A stretch of DNA of 64,000 nt. Source: Cytophagaceae bacterium (GTDB lineage: Bacteria > Bacteroidota > Bacteroidia > Cytophagales > Cytophagaceae). Each line of letters starts with the position of its first letter. Position 1 is the stretch's first letter. The notes beneath the pieces were generated by a model. That model was not told where the DNA came from and searched no databases. It saw only the letters and a list, made by a program, of their open reading frames with translations. Positions 37,008-44,875 of this stretch are shown one piece after another. A program made the translations under genes and the position numbers. The DNA lies in the NCBI GenBank assembly GCA_025054875.1, contig JANWYS010000002.1:1-64000 (forward strand). The letters run 5' to 3'.

Positions 37008-39080
37008 ATGATTGAAAAACCCAAACGATATACCGTAACAGCAGCACTCATTTATGCGAACGGTCCCATACACATAGGACATCTGGCCGGATGCTACTTG
37101 CCCGCAGACATATATGTCCGCTATCTTCGATCGGCTGGGAAAGATGTAATTTTCATCAGTGGCACTGACGAACATGGTGTGCCTATAACACTAAAAGCTA
37201 AAAACGAAGGAATAGCGCCGCAACAAGTAGTGGATAAATATTATGCTCTTATAAAAAAATCTTTCGAAGAGTTCGGAATTTCATTCGATATATACTCTCG
37301 TACTACTGATCCTATGCATCATGCCGAATCTAAAGAGTGGTTTAAAAAACTGTACGATAAAAAAATTTTTTCTGAAGAAATTACCGAACAATATTATGAT
37401 GAAAAAGCAGGACAATTTCTTGCTGATCGTTACATAATAGGTACATGTCCAAATTGCGGGTTCGAAAACGCTTATGGAGACCAATGTGAACGATGCGGCA
37501 GCACCCTCAGCCCCACTGAATTAATTAATCCCAAATCTACTCTGAGTGGTGAAAAGCCTGTATTGAAAAAAACTAAAAACTGGTATCTGCCTTTAGATAA
37601 AATGCAGGCCGATATAGAAAAATATATTTCTTCGCATAAAGAGTGGAAATCAAATGTAGCAGGCCAATGTCAGTCGTGGCTAAAGCAAGGCTTGCAACCC
37701 AGAGCCATGACACGCGACCTGGATTGGGGGGTAGAGGTACCCTTGCCCGAAACCGATGGAAAAGTACTTTACGTGTGGTTTGATGCGCCTATCGGCTACA
37801 TCACTTTCACTAAGCAACTTTTCGAAAAAAAAGCATTGCTCGCTCCTGACACATACAAGAAAGACGATTGGCAGAAATACTGGAAAGACAAAGACACTAA
37901 ATTGGTTCACTTTATAGGCAAAGACAACATAGTGTTTCACTGCATCATATTCCCTGCCATGTTGATGGCTGAAGGCAGTTACATACTCCCCGATAATGTG
38001 CCGGCTAATGAGTTCATGAATCTCGAAGGGCAAAAAATTTCTACTTCGAGAAATTGGGCTATATGGCTGCATGAATATTTGCAGGAATTCCCGGGAATGC
38101 AAGACGTACTGCGCTATACCTTATGCGCTAACGCACCTGAAACTAAAGACAGCGACTTTACATGGAAAGACTTTCAACTCAGAAACAATAGCGAACTGGC
38201 AGATATTTTTGGAAATTTCGTAAACCGGGTAATGGTGCTCACCCATAAAAACTTTGCCGGGAAAGTTCCTGCTGCAAGCGAATTAACTGAAACGGATCAT
38301 CAGCTGATAAAACTAATCAGTGATACACCTCGCAACACCGCTACTCTTATAGAGCAATTCAAATTTCGCGATGCTTTAGCCTCTGTGATGGATTTGGCCA
38401 GAGCCGGCAATAAATATCTGGCCGATACGGAACCCTGGAAACTTATAAAAACTAATCCCGAAAGAGTAAAAACTATATTAAATCTCAGCGCACAAATAGT
38501 AGCAAACCTAGGCATATTGTGTGAACCCTTTATGCCTTTCACTGCCGCCAAATTAAACAACATGCTCAACATAAAACCTCTCTCATGGAACAGCGCCGGC
38601 AGTACAGGACTTCTGCCGGCAGGGCATCAACTTGGCTCCAGCGAAATATTATTTGCCCAAATTGAAAACACAACAATTGAAAATCAAATTAAAAAATTAG
38701 AACAGGTCAGGAAGATGCATGAACTAGCACAAAAACAAGTCACACCGTTAAAACCTGAAATTCAATTTGAAGATTTTACTAAGTTAGACATACGCATAGG
38801 CACCATAATACAAGCCGAGCGTATACCCAAAACAAAAAAGCTCCTGAAACTCCTCATTGATACCGGACTGGACAAACGCACCATTGTGAGTGGGATTGGC
38901 GAACACTACGAACCCGAAAAAATTATTGGTAAGCAAATATGTTTGTTGGCAAACCTTGCCGCTCGTGAAATAAAAGGAGTTGCCTCGCAAGGCATGATTC
39001 TTATGGCCGAAGATAAAGACGGAAGCCTTAAATTCATTTTACCGGAATCACTTACTGCTAATGGCAGCGTCATTGCCTGA
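37008..39080 (+). CDS. metG: Methionyl-tRNA synthetase with C-terminal tRNA-binding domain
   Basis: 690 residues. HIGH box [13 protein letters not shown] (residues 15-27), [10 protein letters not shown], zinc-knuckle [19 protein letters not shown] (about 146-164), and [11 protein letters not shown], the Bacteroidota form of KMSKS. After the anticodon-binding helices, residues 585-690 form the EMAP-II/Trbp111-like OB fold ([12 protein letters not shown]) used for tRNA binding and dimerisation. It charges tRNA-Met and tRNA-fMet. The 3' end overlaps the convergent EamA gene by 11 bp. Confidence 0.98.
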   Translation: MIEKPKRYTVTAALIYANGPIHIGHLAGCYLPADIYVRYLRSAGKDVIFISGTDEHGVPITLKAKNEGIAPQQVVDKYYALIKKSFEEFGISFDIYSRTTDPMHHAESKEWFKKLYDKKIFSEEITEQYYDEKAGQFLADRYIIGTCPNCGFENAYGDQCERCGSTLSPTELINPKSTLSGEKPVLKKTKNWYLPLDKMQADIEKYISSHKEWKSNVAGQCQSWLKQGLQPRAMTRDLDWGVEVPLPETDGKVLYVWFDAPIGYITFTKQLFEKKALLAPDTYKKDDWQKYWKDKDTKLVHFIGKDNIVFHCIIFPAMLMAEGSYILPDNVPANEFMNLEGQKISTSRNWAIWLHEYLQEFPGMQDVLRYTLCANAPETKDSDFTWKDFQLRNNSELADIFGNFVNRVMVLTHKNFAGKVPAASELTETDHQLIKLISDTPRNTATLIEQFKFRDALASVMDLARAGNKYLADTEPWKLIKTNPERVKTILNLSAQIVANLGILCEPFMPFTAAKLNNMLNIKPLSWNSAGSTGLLPAGHQLGSSEILFAQIENTTIENQIKKLEQVRKMHELAQKQVTPLKPEIQFEDFTKLDIRIGTIIQAERIPKTKKLLKLLIDTGLDKRTIVSGIGEHYEPEKIIGKQICLLANLAAREIKGVASQGMILMAEDKDGSLKFILPESLTANGSVIA

Positions 39081-40029
39081 ACTCCGCATTTACCGAAATC
39101 TTATCTCGCTTTTTTTTATTCTTAAAAAAAGTTTTGCGTACTTTCTCAGATGGTATGCTCACTATATATACTCCCGTAAGTATGAGTGCAGAGTACAATA
39201 TTTTTTCTGTCGTTATCATTTCTGTGCCCCAGAATAAAGCTATGCATGTTGCAAGTAAAGGCTGCAAATAGGTGTAGCTTCCCGCTATTGATGCGCTTAC
39301 ATATTTGAGCACAACAATATTCATATAGTAGGCACACCATGTTGCAAATACCACAATAAACAGTAAAGATAACCAGGCCTTAACGGTAAATTTCTCCCAG
39401 TTTACACTCAAAAAATCATTATATCCGTATGGCAGTATGATAATGAAACCTATGCTGAACATATATGCTACAATGGTAACTACTCTGTATGTTTTCAGCA
39501 AAGGCCTTACGGTTGCCAGAAACAATGCCCACGAAAATGAATTAAGCAACACCAATATATCTCCAATATACATTGCCTTCATACTCTGTTGAGAAGAATG
39601 AATAATCAGTAACACAGTACCGGCAAGGCCTATACCGATACCCAACAGTTTGTGAAAAGAAAATTTTTCGTTTCGTGTGAAGATGGATGTTACAAAAACA
39701 ATAACAGGAACTCCAGTGATCATCAATGAAGCATTTATGGCAGAAGTCAGATTTAAGCCTTCATAAAACATAATCTGATTACCTACTACTCCAAAAAATG
39801 CACACAAAAAAAATATCCGCATGTCGCGGAGGTTCACTCTATCTTTTAGTATGAAAAAAGATATTGCTCCAAAAAAAATTATTGTTGAAAATCCTCTCAC
39901 CACCAATATAGCTGCCGGGCTTATGTATTCGGGCATAGCTATCTTAGATATTGTATAGTTTAGAGCGCCTATCATAGATGTGCCCCACAGGATACCATGC
40001 GCTCTTAAATTATTCTTTGATGTCATCAC
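39070..40029 (-). CDS. EamA/DMT-superfamily transporter
   Basis: 319 residues with ten predicted membrane helices in two EamA repeats (about 1-140 and 150-295); [18 protein letters not shown] ends the second helix region and [24 protein letters not shown] is the typical second-repeat motif. The tail is basic ([12 protein letters not shown]). The family exports amino acids, nucleotides or metabolites; substrate unknown. Convergent with metG, with an 11-bp overlap of coding ends. Confidence 0.9.
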   Translation of the reverse strand: MMTSKNNLRAHGILWGTSMIGALNYTISKIAMPEYISPAAILVVRGFSTIIFFGAISFFILKDRVNLRDMRIFFLCAFFGVVGNQIMFYEGLNLTSAINASLMITGVPVIVFVTSIFTRNEKFSFHKLLGIGIGLAGTVLLIIHSSQQSMKAMYIGDILVLLNSFSWALFLATVRPLLKTYRVVTIVAYMFSIGFIIILPYGYNDFLSVNWEKFTVKAWLSLLFIVVFATWCAYYMNIVVLKYVSASIAGSYTYLQPLLATCIALFWGTEMITTEKILYSALILTGVYIVSIPSEKVRKTFFKNKKKRDKISVNAEFRQ

Positions 40030-40155
40030 TCTGCATTAAACTCACAAAGCTATGAGAAAATGTTCTGTTATGAAAAACCGAACTCAAATGTCTTGCTTTG
40101 GTTCATCCTGGCAACTTAAATCAAGTTCATTCAGATAACCTCATAAGGCGGCACA

Positions 40156-41148
40156 ATGAAAGTATCTCAATATTTAAAGCCGGCTTGTTATTATTTTGAC
40201 AATAGGCATATAATGAAAATATTTGTAAAAACATCCAACGAATCTATGCTGAAAAAACTCATACGGATGCCTTACCATTTCACGCATGATGTATTATATG
40301 AAACTGCATCATGGAATCCAATTTTCAAAAAAATATATGGTAGGAAAACCGTTCAAAAAGGTTTTATAGGTGACGAACATTTGACCAATTCTACGCTAGA
40401 TGACCATTTGTTCCACCAACTCAAAGCTGCCGGCATTGCATGCAATGAACACTACATCAATCAAAAGAATTTTGAAAATTATCTTGCCACCGCCACTTAT
40501 CCCAAAGAATATTATGGGGCTAAACCCGGCCATGATAATTTTACTGAAAAAGCATTGGAGCATTATGTTACTTTGGAATTTATTGATTTTTCACAGGTAC
40601 AATGTTTTGTTGATGTGGCGGCTTGCACAAGCCCCTTTGCAGATATTATCAGTCAAAAGTTTAAAGTAGCCGAAGTCTACAAGCAAGATCTTGTATATCC
40701 GCCCGGCATAAACGGAAATAAAATCGGAGGGTATGCACATGAAATGAATTTACCCACAAACTCAGTGGATGCGCTAACATTACATTGTTCTTTGGAACAT
40801 TTCGAAGACAACACAGATATACTCTTATTTCGCAAAATGAATCGCCTGTTGCGCAAGGGAGGTAAAGCGCTAATTTTGCCCTTCTACCTGGCGCACAGTT
40901 ACACCATACATGTTGACCCTGCTTATAATCTGCTACGCCGGCACTTTCCTGCAATTGATGAAGAGGCCGAACTTCGCTATTGCAACTGGTATCAGTTTCA
41001 CTCTCGGCATTACGATATCATACAACTACAAAAACGTATAATAGCTCAACTACCCGACTGCCACGTAGTAGTTTACCGCATTATGAACTTTCGCCAAATT
41101 TGGCAACACAGCTACCTTCGTTGGGTACTTGAAATAACCCATCGTTGA
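40156..41148 (+). CDS. SAM-dependent methyltransferase-like protein
   Basis: 330 residues. The Rossmann-type core lies in the second half: VQCFVDVAACTSPFADI (motif I, near 150), KQDLVYPPG, MNLPTNSVDALTLHCSLEHFEDN (motif IV), and MNRLLRKGGKALILPF, the pattern of class I Methyltransf_11 enzymes. Motif I lacks the usual GxGxG, reading VAACTSP, so activity is uncertain. The N-terminal 130 residues are not recognised. The stop is followed at once by a decayed dipeptidase gene. Confidence 0.75.
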   Translation: MKVSQYLKPACYYFDNRHIMKIFVKTSNESMLKKLIRMPYHFTHDVLYETASWNPIFKKIYGRKTVQKGFIGDEHLTNSTLDDHLFHQLKAAGIACNEHYINQKNFENYLATATYPKEYYGAKPGHDNFTEKALEHYVTLEFIDFSQVQCFVDVAACTSPFADIISQKFKVAEVYKQDLVYPPGINGNKIGGYAHEMNLPTNSVDALTLHCSLEHFEDNTDILLFRKMNRLLRKGGKALILPFYLAHSYTIHVDPAYNLLRRHFPAIDEEAELRYCNWYQFHSRHYDIIQLQKRIIAQLPDCHVVVYRIMNFRQIWQHSYLRWVLEITHR

Positions 41149-41149
41149 T

Positions 41150-41520
41150 ATGCAAACTACTACGGCAATTGTGGGACTCTGCTCCTTTGCCTTCGGCGAA
41201 TAAAAAGCTATATCTCTTGCACCCTGACCAATATTCGCTGCATAATTATGGTGCGGCCATTGATGTTGCTATACTTGACGAACATGCCCGCCAGCTTGAC
41301 TTCGGCAGCCCCTGCTTCTTATTTTGGCGAAGAAGCCCAACCCCGTCTCGAACAAAAACTTTTACGAGCTAAAGACTCACGGAACAACAAATAGCTAACC
41401 GTAACTTGCTTCGCTTCTATTATGCGCAGTGCAGGTTTCACTCCCATCCCAATCAAATGGTGGCATTTCAATGCCTGCAGCAGAGCTCACGCAGAAAAAA
41501 TTTTAAACTTTTTCCGATAA
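41150..41520 (+). pseudogene. Decayed D-Ala-D-Ala dipeptidase (M15D, VanX/DdpX-like)
   Basis: Frame 0 encodes QLWDSAPLP ... LHPDQYSLHNYGAAIDVAI, containing the zinc motif SxHxxGxAxD (His codon 41241-41243, Asp codon 41262-41264) and LDFGSP. A +1 shift near 41300 leads into ASYFGEEAQPRLEQKL, then a TAG after NNK, traces of NRNLLR in a third frame, and SIMRSAGFTPIPIKWWHFNAC. The active-site motif is EWWH in this family; here the Glu codon is AAA, giving KWWH. The N-terminal half, including the DAYRP region, is missing. Truncation, at least two shifts, a stop and a lost catalytic Glu make this a clear pseudogene. Confidence 0.85.
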
Positions 41521-41637
41521 CCTCACGTGATTAGGCGACAGAAATCCATAAAGGTTTTGTGAGAACAACATTTAGAATATCTGTAGAAGTAAACAAGAAA
41601 AAGGGAATCATCTATACATGAGCATAGCCACACATTA

Positions 41638-41975
41638 CGCATTAGTCCAAGTTTTTTTTTTGTGTTGGGCGCGCCCCTGCGGGGCCGGGCTGTCCGCCAC
41701 TCCGCTATCGCTGCGGTGCTCCGCTAAAGCTCCGCACTGGCCGTGCCGGCCATGGCTACCATCCCTCGCGCAGGGTAACCTGAAACTTTTCAGGTCTATC
41801 AGAGATTGCCGGTTTCTTTTCATGCCAGAGGTTTGAATACATTTTATGCATCAGCCAGGCAGAAGGCATTGTACGTATGCGTACGCGCATGTGAAGCTGC
41901 TTCACTCAAAGATATGGGTATGTGGCTTGGAGGCAAGGACATACACACTTTTGGGACAGTATCTGCATAAAGTAT
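41638..41975 (+). repeat. Long repeat unit, copy 2
   Basis: Same order as 17408-17760: GCATTAG, a T-tract, GC-rich core, GATTGCCGG..TCTTTTCAT, ATTTTATGCATCAG.CAGGCAGAAGGC, CGCATGTGAAGCTGCTT.ACTCAAAGATA and CACTTTTGGG. Direct orientation relative to the first copy. Confidence 0.75.
41667..41774 (+). repeat. 108-bp GC-rich repeat core, copy 3
   Basis: GGGCGCGCCC to CTCGCGCAGG, 108 bp like copies 1 and 2. Against copy 1 it has a paired change in one hairpin: GGCCT-TGC-AGGCC becomes GGCCG-TGC-CGGCC, preserving the pair. Confidence 0.9.
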
Positions 41976-42062
41976 ACAAAAGTGATTGATGCTATGTTTT
42001 ACGTTTAAACATCCTTGAACACCCAATAGGAGTGCTATTCAGCACGTTAGGTTTATAAGTTA

Positions 42063-42782
42063 TTAAGAGCTTTGTGAGTGTATGTGTCGTACCAACATTC
42101 GTTTGGCAATAGGGAAAACAGATTCGCAAAATGGATAATCTATTTTACTGTCTATGAGGTATGCAGCAGGATTGGAGTACTTGACATATTTTTTTACAAA
42201 CGAAAGTTTTATGGATTCAAAAGTCTCAAATCTGGATTTCGATACAGTTTCCAGATAATGAGTATGTATACCTCTGTATTTTTCATCAGCATTTTGGAAT
42301 ATGGTGATTTCATACTCATATACCTTGGCCTCTGATGCAGGAGGTACATAAAAAAACAAAAACCCATATTCATGATTTAATGAAAACAATCCTATGGGAG
42401 TAATGGAAATGCAATTTTCAACTTCTTCATATATGTTTTTCCCTTCAGTGAGATAATTTTCAAAATGAGGAACAGCAAACTCCATTATTTCTTCCAGTTC
42501 ACTCATGAGGTGGTCATCATTAATGAGCTCTCTGTAAATGATGTTTAGTTTTTCAAAATCCGCATGAGAAATCTCTTTGGGAAAATTTTCATGAAGAAGT
42601 GTTTTATTGTTCCGCAGGGTAATCAGATTTTTGTAGTGAAACAATAAATCTGAAAACACAGGATACAGCTTTTTATCGCAAAACTCTTTTTTAACCCCTT
42701 GCAAGTAAGCCAGCAAAATGTACTTTTTATATTCAAAATCAATCAGCCCTTCAGTGAGCCAGTTTGGACTAAGCTCTTTCAT
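42063..42782 (-). CDS. Conserved hypothetical protein
   Basis: 239 residues, no signal peptide or membrane segment, so cytoplasmic. N-terminus KELSPNWLTEGLIDFEYKKYILLAYLQ, a helical first half (to about 125) and a mixed alpha/beta second half (ISITPIGLFSLNHEYGFLFFYVPP, YEITIFQNADEKYRGIHT). I recall this type as a conserved Bacteroidota protein of unknown function but cannot name a family. A terminator-like hairpin lies about 70 bp upstream of its start, so it has its own promoter. Confidence 0.75.
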   Translation of the reverse strand: MKELSPNWLTEGLIDFEYKKYILLAYLQGVKKEFCDKKLYPVFSDLLFHYKNLITLRNNKTLLHENFPKEISHADFEKLNIIYRELINDDHLMSELEEIMEFAVPHFENYLTEGKNIYEEVENCISITPIGLFSLNHEYGFLFFYVPPASEAKVYEYEITIFQNADEKYRGIHTHYLETVSKSRFETFESIKLSFVKKYVKYSNPAAYLIDSKIDYPFCESVFPIAKRMLVRHIHSQSS

Positions 42783-42844
42783 ATCAAAAAACCATAAAAC
42801 CTACTCCAGAAGTTACTGAAAAAAAATTTTTTTTGCAAGGGCGC

Positions 42845-42892
42845 ACAAAACAAACCCCAAACTTAATAAGAAAGAAATTTTAAGTTTGGGGT
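42845..42892 (-). terminator. Rho-independent terminator of the 110-aa gene
   Basis: ACCCCAAACTTAA (42854-42866) pairs with TTAAGTTTGGGGT (42880-42892) over a 13-nt loop; on the minus strand TTGTTTTG follows. It lies 25 bp past the stop at 42917. Confidence 0.7.
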
Positions 42893-42916
42893 ATAATGAA
42901 GATGGCCTGATTTCAA

Positions 42917-43249
42917 TCAGGCTTGTTTCGTAGTGATTTTATTTACGATTTTTTCTTTCAACACCCCTACAAGTTGTTCTATGGCTTTCTCTTTTAATGG
43001 CTTTATCACATGATCGGGGATATTATGTTTGGATATAATTGGTCCGATTTCCGAGTCAAAAATATCATTAGCTTTGTCTTGCAGAGCAGAGTCTAACTGG
43101 TCGCCTACTAATTGTGCTGTTTCGGTATCTAGTTTTTTGTCTTTTGCAGCTTGTACAGCTTTTTTAATACGGTTGCTGATGTATGCTGTGGTGATGGGCT
43201 GTCCCACCATGGGGGCGTTTCCCAATACATTGTAAAGTGTTTCAATCAT
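42917..43249 (-). CDS. Small hypothetical helical protein
   Basis: 110 residues, no signal peptide. Nearly all helix, rich in Lys/Ala/Asp (NRIKKAVQAAKDKKLDTETAQLVGDQLDSALQDKANDIF), with a C-terminal basic end (KEKIVNKITTKQA). No family recognised. Its own terminator follows, and folE lies 118 bp upstream on the same strand, so it may be a separate transcript. Codon use and length look genuine. Confidence 0.7.
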   Translation of the reverse strand: MIETLYNVLGNAPMVGQPITTAYISNRIKKAVQAAKDKKLDTETAQLVGDQLDSALQDKANDIFDSEIGPIISKHNIPDHVIKPLKEKAIEQLVGVLKEKIVNKITTKQA

Positions 43250-43367
43250 GATTGTCAGGTTTTGGTTTATGGCTCGAATTTAAAACAATATTGACAAAAC
43301 ACAACCATTATCTGCATATAAAAATCCAAGATTTATTTAACAATGGTTTTTACTAATTTTTGAAACT

Positions 43368-44054
43368 CTACTTGATGTGTTCTAAAAACTCAGATTTAAA
43401 TTTGTCGTCTTCAAATTTCCCTGAGTAAAACGAGGTGATGGTAGTGCTTGCAGTATCTTTTACGCCGCGTGAGGCCACGCACAAATGCTTAGCTTCCATG
43501 ACAACGGCAACATCTTCTGTTTTCAAAGATTTTTTCAATTCATTACCTATTTGCATAGTGAGGCGCTCTTGCACCTGAGGCCTTTTGGCATAATACTGCA
43601 CAAGCCGGTTTAGTTTGGACAAACCGATAACTTTTCCTGAAGAAATATAAGCAACTTGTGCCTTCCCAAAAAAAGGTACAAAGTGATGTTCGCAGCAAGA
43701 GTAGAAGGTAATATTTTTCTCAACTATCATTTGATTGTATTTATACTTATTGTCAAACAATCTTATCACAGGTTTGTTCGCAGGATTGAGTCCGCTGAAT
43801 ATTTCATTCACATACATGCGCGCCACTCGCTCGGGAGTGCCTTTAAGGCTGTCGTCGGTAAGGTCTAAACCCAGTATGTGCATGATTTCAAAAAAATGTT
43901 TACGAATGAGTTCTATTTTAATTTCATCATCCAACGCAAAAGCATCTTCCCGCATAGGTGTATCGGGAGAGGTTGCCATGTGATCATCGCCAATTTCATC
44001 GCAGCTGAGCTTCTTAATCAGCGGGATATTCAGCATAGTTTCTTTCGGTTTCAT
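43368..44054 (-). CDS. folE: GTP cyclohydrolase I
   Basis: Up to 228 residues; Met at 43979 (MATSPDTP) is an alternative start that would avoid the overlap with queD. Zinc and active-site motif CCEHHFVPFFGKAQVAYI (about 104-121) with Cys and the paired His, then GLSKLNRLVQYYAKRPQVQERLT and HLCVASRGV carrying the second zinc Cys. It converts GTP to 7,8-dihydroneopterin triphosphate, entry point of folate and queuosine synthesis. Its start overlaps the end of queD by up to 41 bp, so the two are co-transcribed. Confidence 0.96.
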   Translation of the reverse strand: MKPKETMLNIPLIKKLSCDEIGDDHMATSPDTPMREDAFALDDEIKIELIRKHFFEIMHILGLDLTDDSLKGTPERVARMYVNEIFSGLNPANKPVIRLFDNKYKYNQMIVEKNITFYSCCEHHFVPFFGKAQVAYISSGKVIGLSKLNRLVQYYAKRPQVQERLTMQIGNELKKSLKTEDVAVVMEAKHLCVASRGVKDTASTTITSFYSGKFEDDKFKSEFLEHIK

Positions 44055-44424
44055 AGAGTATTACTTTCAATTGTAAAGAGGGATCCATTTTATGTTTAAG
44101 TATGTTCCATATTACCACTGCGATGTTTTCGACGGTGGGATTAAGTTGCTTAAATTCTTCTGTATCCAGATTCAGATTTTTATGGTCAAATTTTTTCAGA
44201 ACATGTTCTCCTATTATGTCACTAAGTTTTTTCATGTCCATTACGTAGCCTGTTTTGGTGTCAATCTCTCCTGTCACCTTTACCACAAGTTCATAGTTAT
44301 GGCCATGATAGTTGGGGCTGCTGCATTTGCCAAACACAGCATAGTTTTCATCTTCACTCCATTCGTTGTTGTAAAGTCTATGTGCTGCATTAAAGTGTTC
44401 TTTTCGATAAACCGATACTCTCAT
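44014..44424 (-). CDS. queD: 6-carboxy-tetrahydropterin synthase / PTPS family
   Basis: 136 residues. FNAAHRL (His15), GKCSSPNYHGHNYEL (catalytic Cys and zinc HxH) and the YETERNYAEYP end define the family. With folE directly behind it, the pair makes carboxytetrahydropterin (queuosine pathway) or a pterin from dihydroneopterin triphosphate; QueD is the commoner role in bacteria, but true PTPS cannot be excluded. A consensus -7 element lies 57 bp upstream. Confidence 0.92.
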   Translation of the reverse strand: MRVSVYRKEHFNAAHRLYNNEWSEDENYAVFGKCSSPNYHGHNYELVVKVTGEIDTKTGYVMDMKKLSDIIGEHVLKKFDHKNLNLDTEEFKQLNPTVENIAVVIWNILKHKMDPSLQLKVILYETERNYAEYPAD

Positions 44425-44875
44425 TATGAATTTACAACTTTTGTTTCAAGCATGCTACGGTCTCATCTGATATTACTTCACAAAGATACACTCTTAACGA
44501 ATCCAAATAATTAAAAGTTCAAGATATATTAAACAGATATGCGAAAATGTTTATTCCTACCTACGGAAAGCTGTGTAGTTTCGTCTTGTCATGGGATATT
44601 TTTAGACATCTTCCATTTCTTTATTCGGGCTCAGATACGCTGATGAGTTTGTTGCTAAACCACGTGAAAATTTGTTTACGTTTTGTACAATAGATTTTTT
44701 CGAATTCTGCCAGTAATCTTTTTTTCAGGATTAGGTAAGAAATATGAAAGTGAACCCTACTTCTTACACGATGTTGCTATGCCATTTTTTGCTGTATGAA
44801 AATTTTCGCATAATCATACCGTCGGATAAGCTCACATAATGGGTAAACTTCTATTCAGCTTTTTGAGGAAAAACA
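44425..44875. other. Intergenic, promoter only
   Basis: 451 bp between queD and the metallopeptidase gene. Apart from the promoter-like elements at 44481-44507, I see no gene, repeat or strong hairpin. Confidence 0.5.
44481..44507 (-). promoter_or_regulatory. Candidate queD-folE promoter
   Basis: On the minus strand TTTG (44507-44504), 15 bp, then TATCTTTG (44488-44481), an exact TAnnTTTG. Spacing is shorter than the usual 19, so the -33 match may be chance. The leader would be about 50 nt. Confidence 0.4.

Larger units (their letters stand above)
41521..42062. other. Intergenic region carrying repeat copy 3
   Basis: 542 bp without a gene. Most of it (41638-41975) is the second long direct repeat with its GC-rich core. 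Short ORFs over the core are artefacts. Confidence 0.6.

Noticed and set aside
38028-38070. MetRS without a canonical KMSKS
   Set aside because: KISTSRNWA is the usual form of this motif in Bacteroidota MetRS, so it is not an anomaly.
41145-41372. Stand-alone 75-residue protein after the methyltransferase
   Set aside because: It is only the first in-frame piece of the decayed M15D dipeptidase; the rest continues in another frame.
41618-41836. Plus-strand ORF, Cys/Pro/Arg-rich, over the GC-rich repeat (similar ORFs near 17442-17627 and 20885-21208)
   Set aside because: These follow from the GC-rich, hairpin-bearing repeat composition; the frame is read in both orientations and no shared reading-frame conservation or RBS is apparent.
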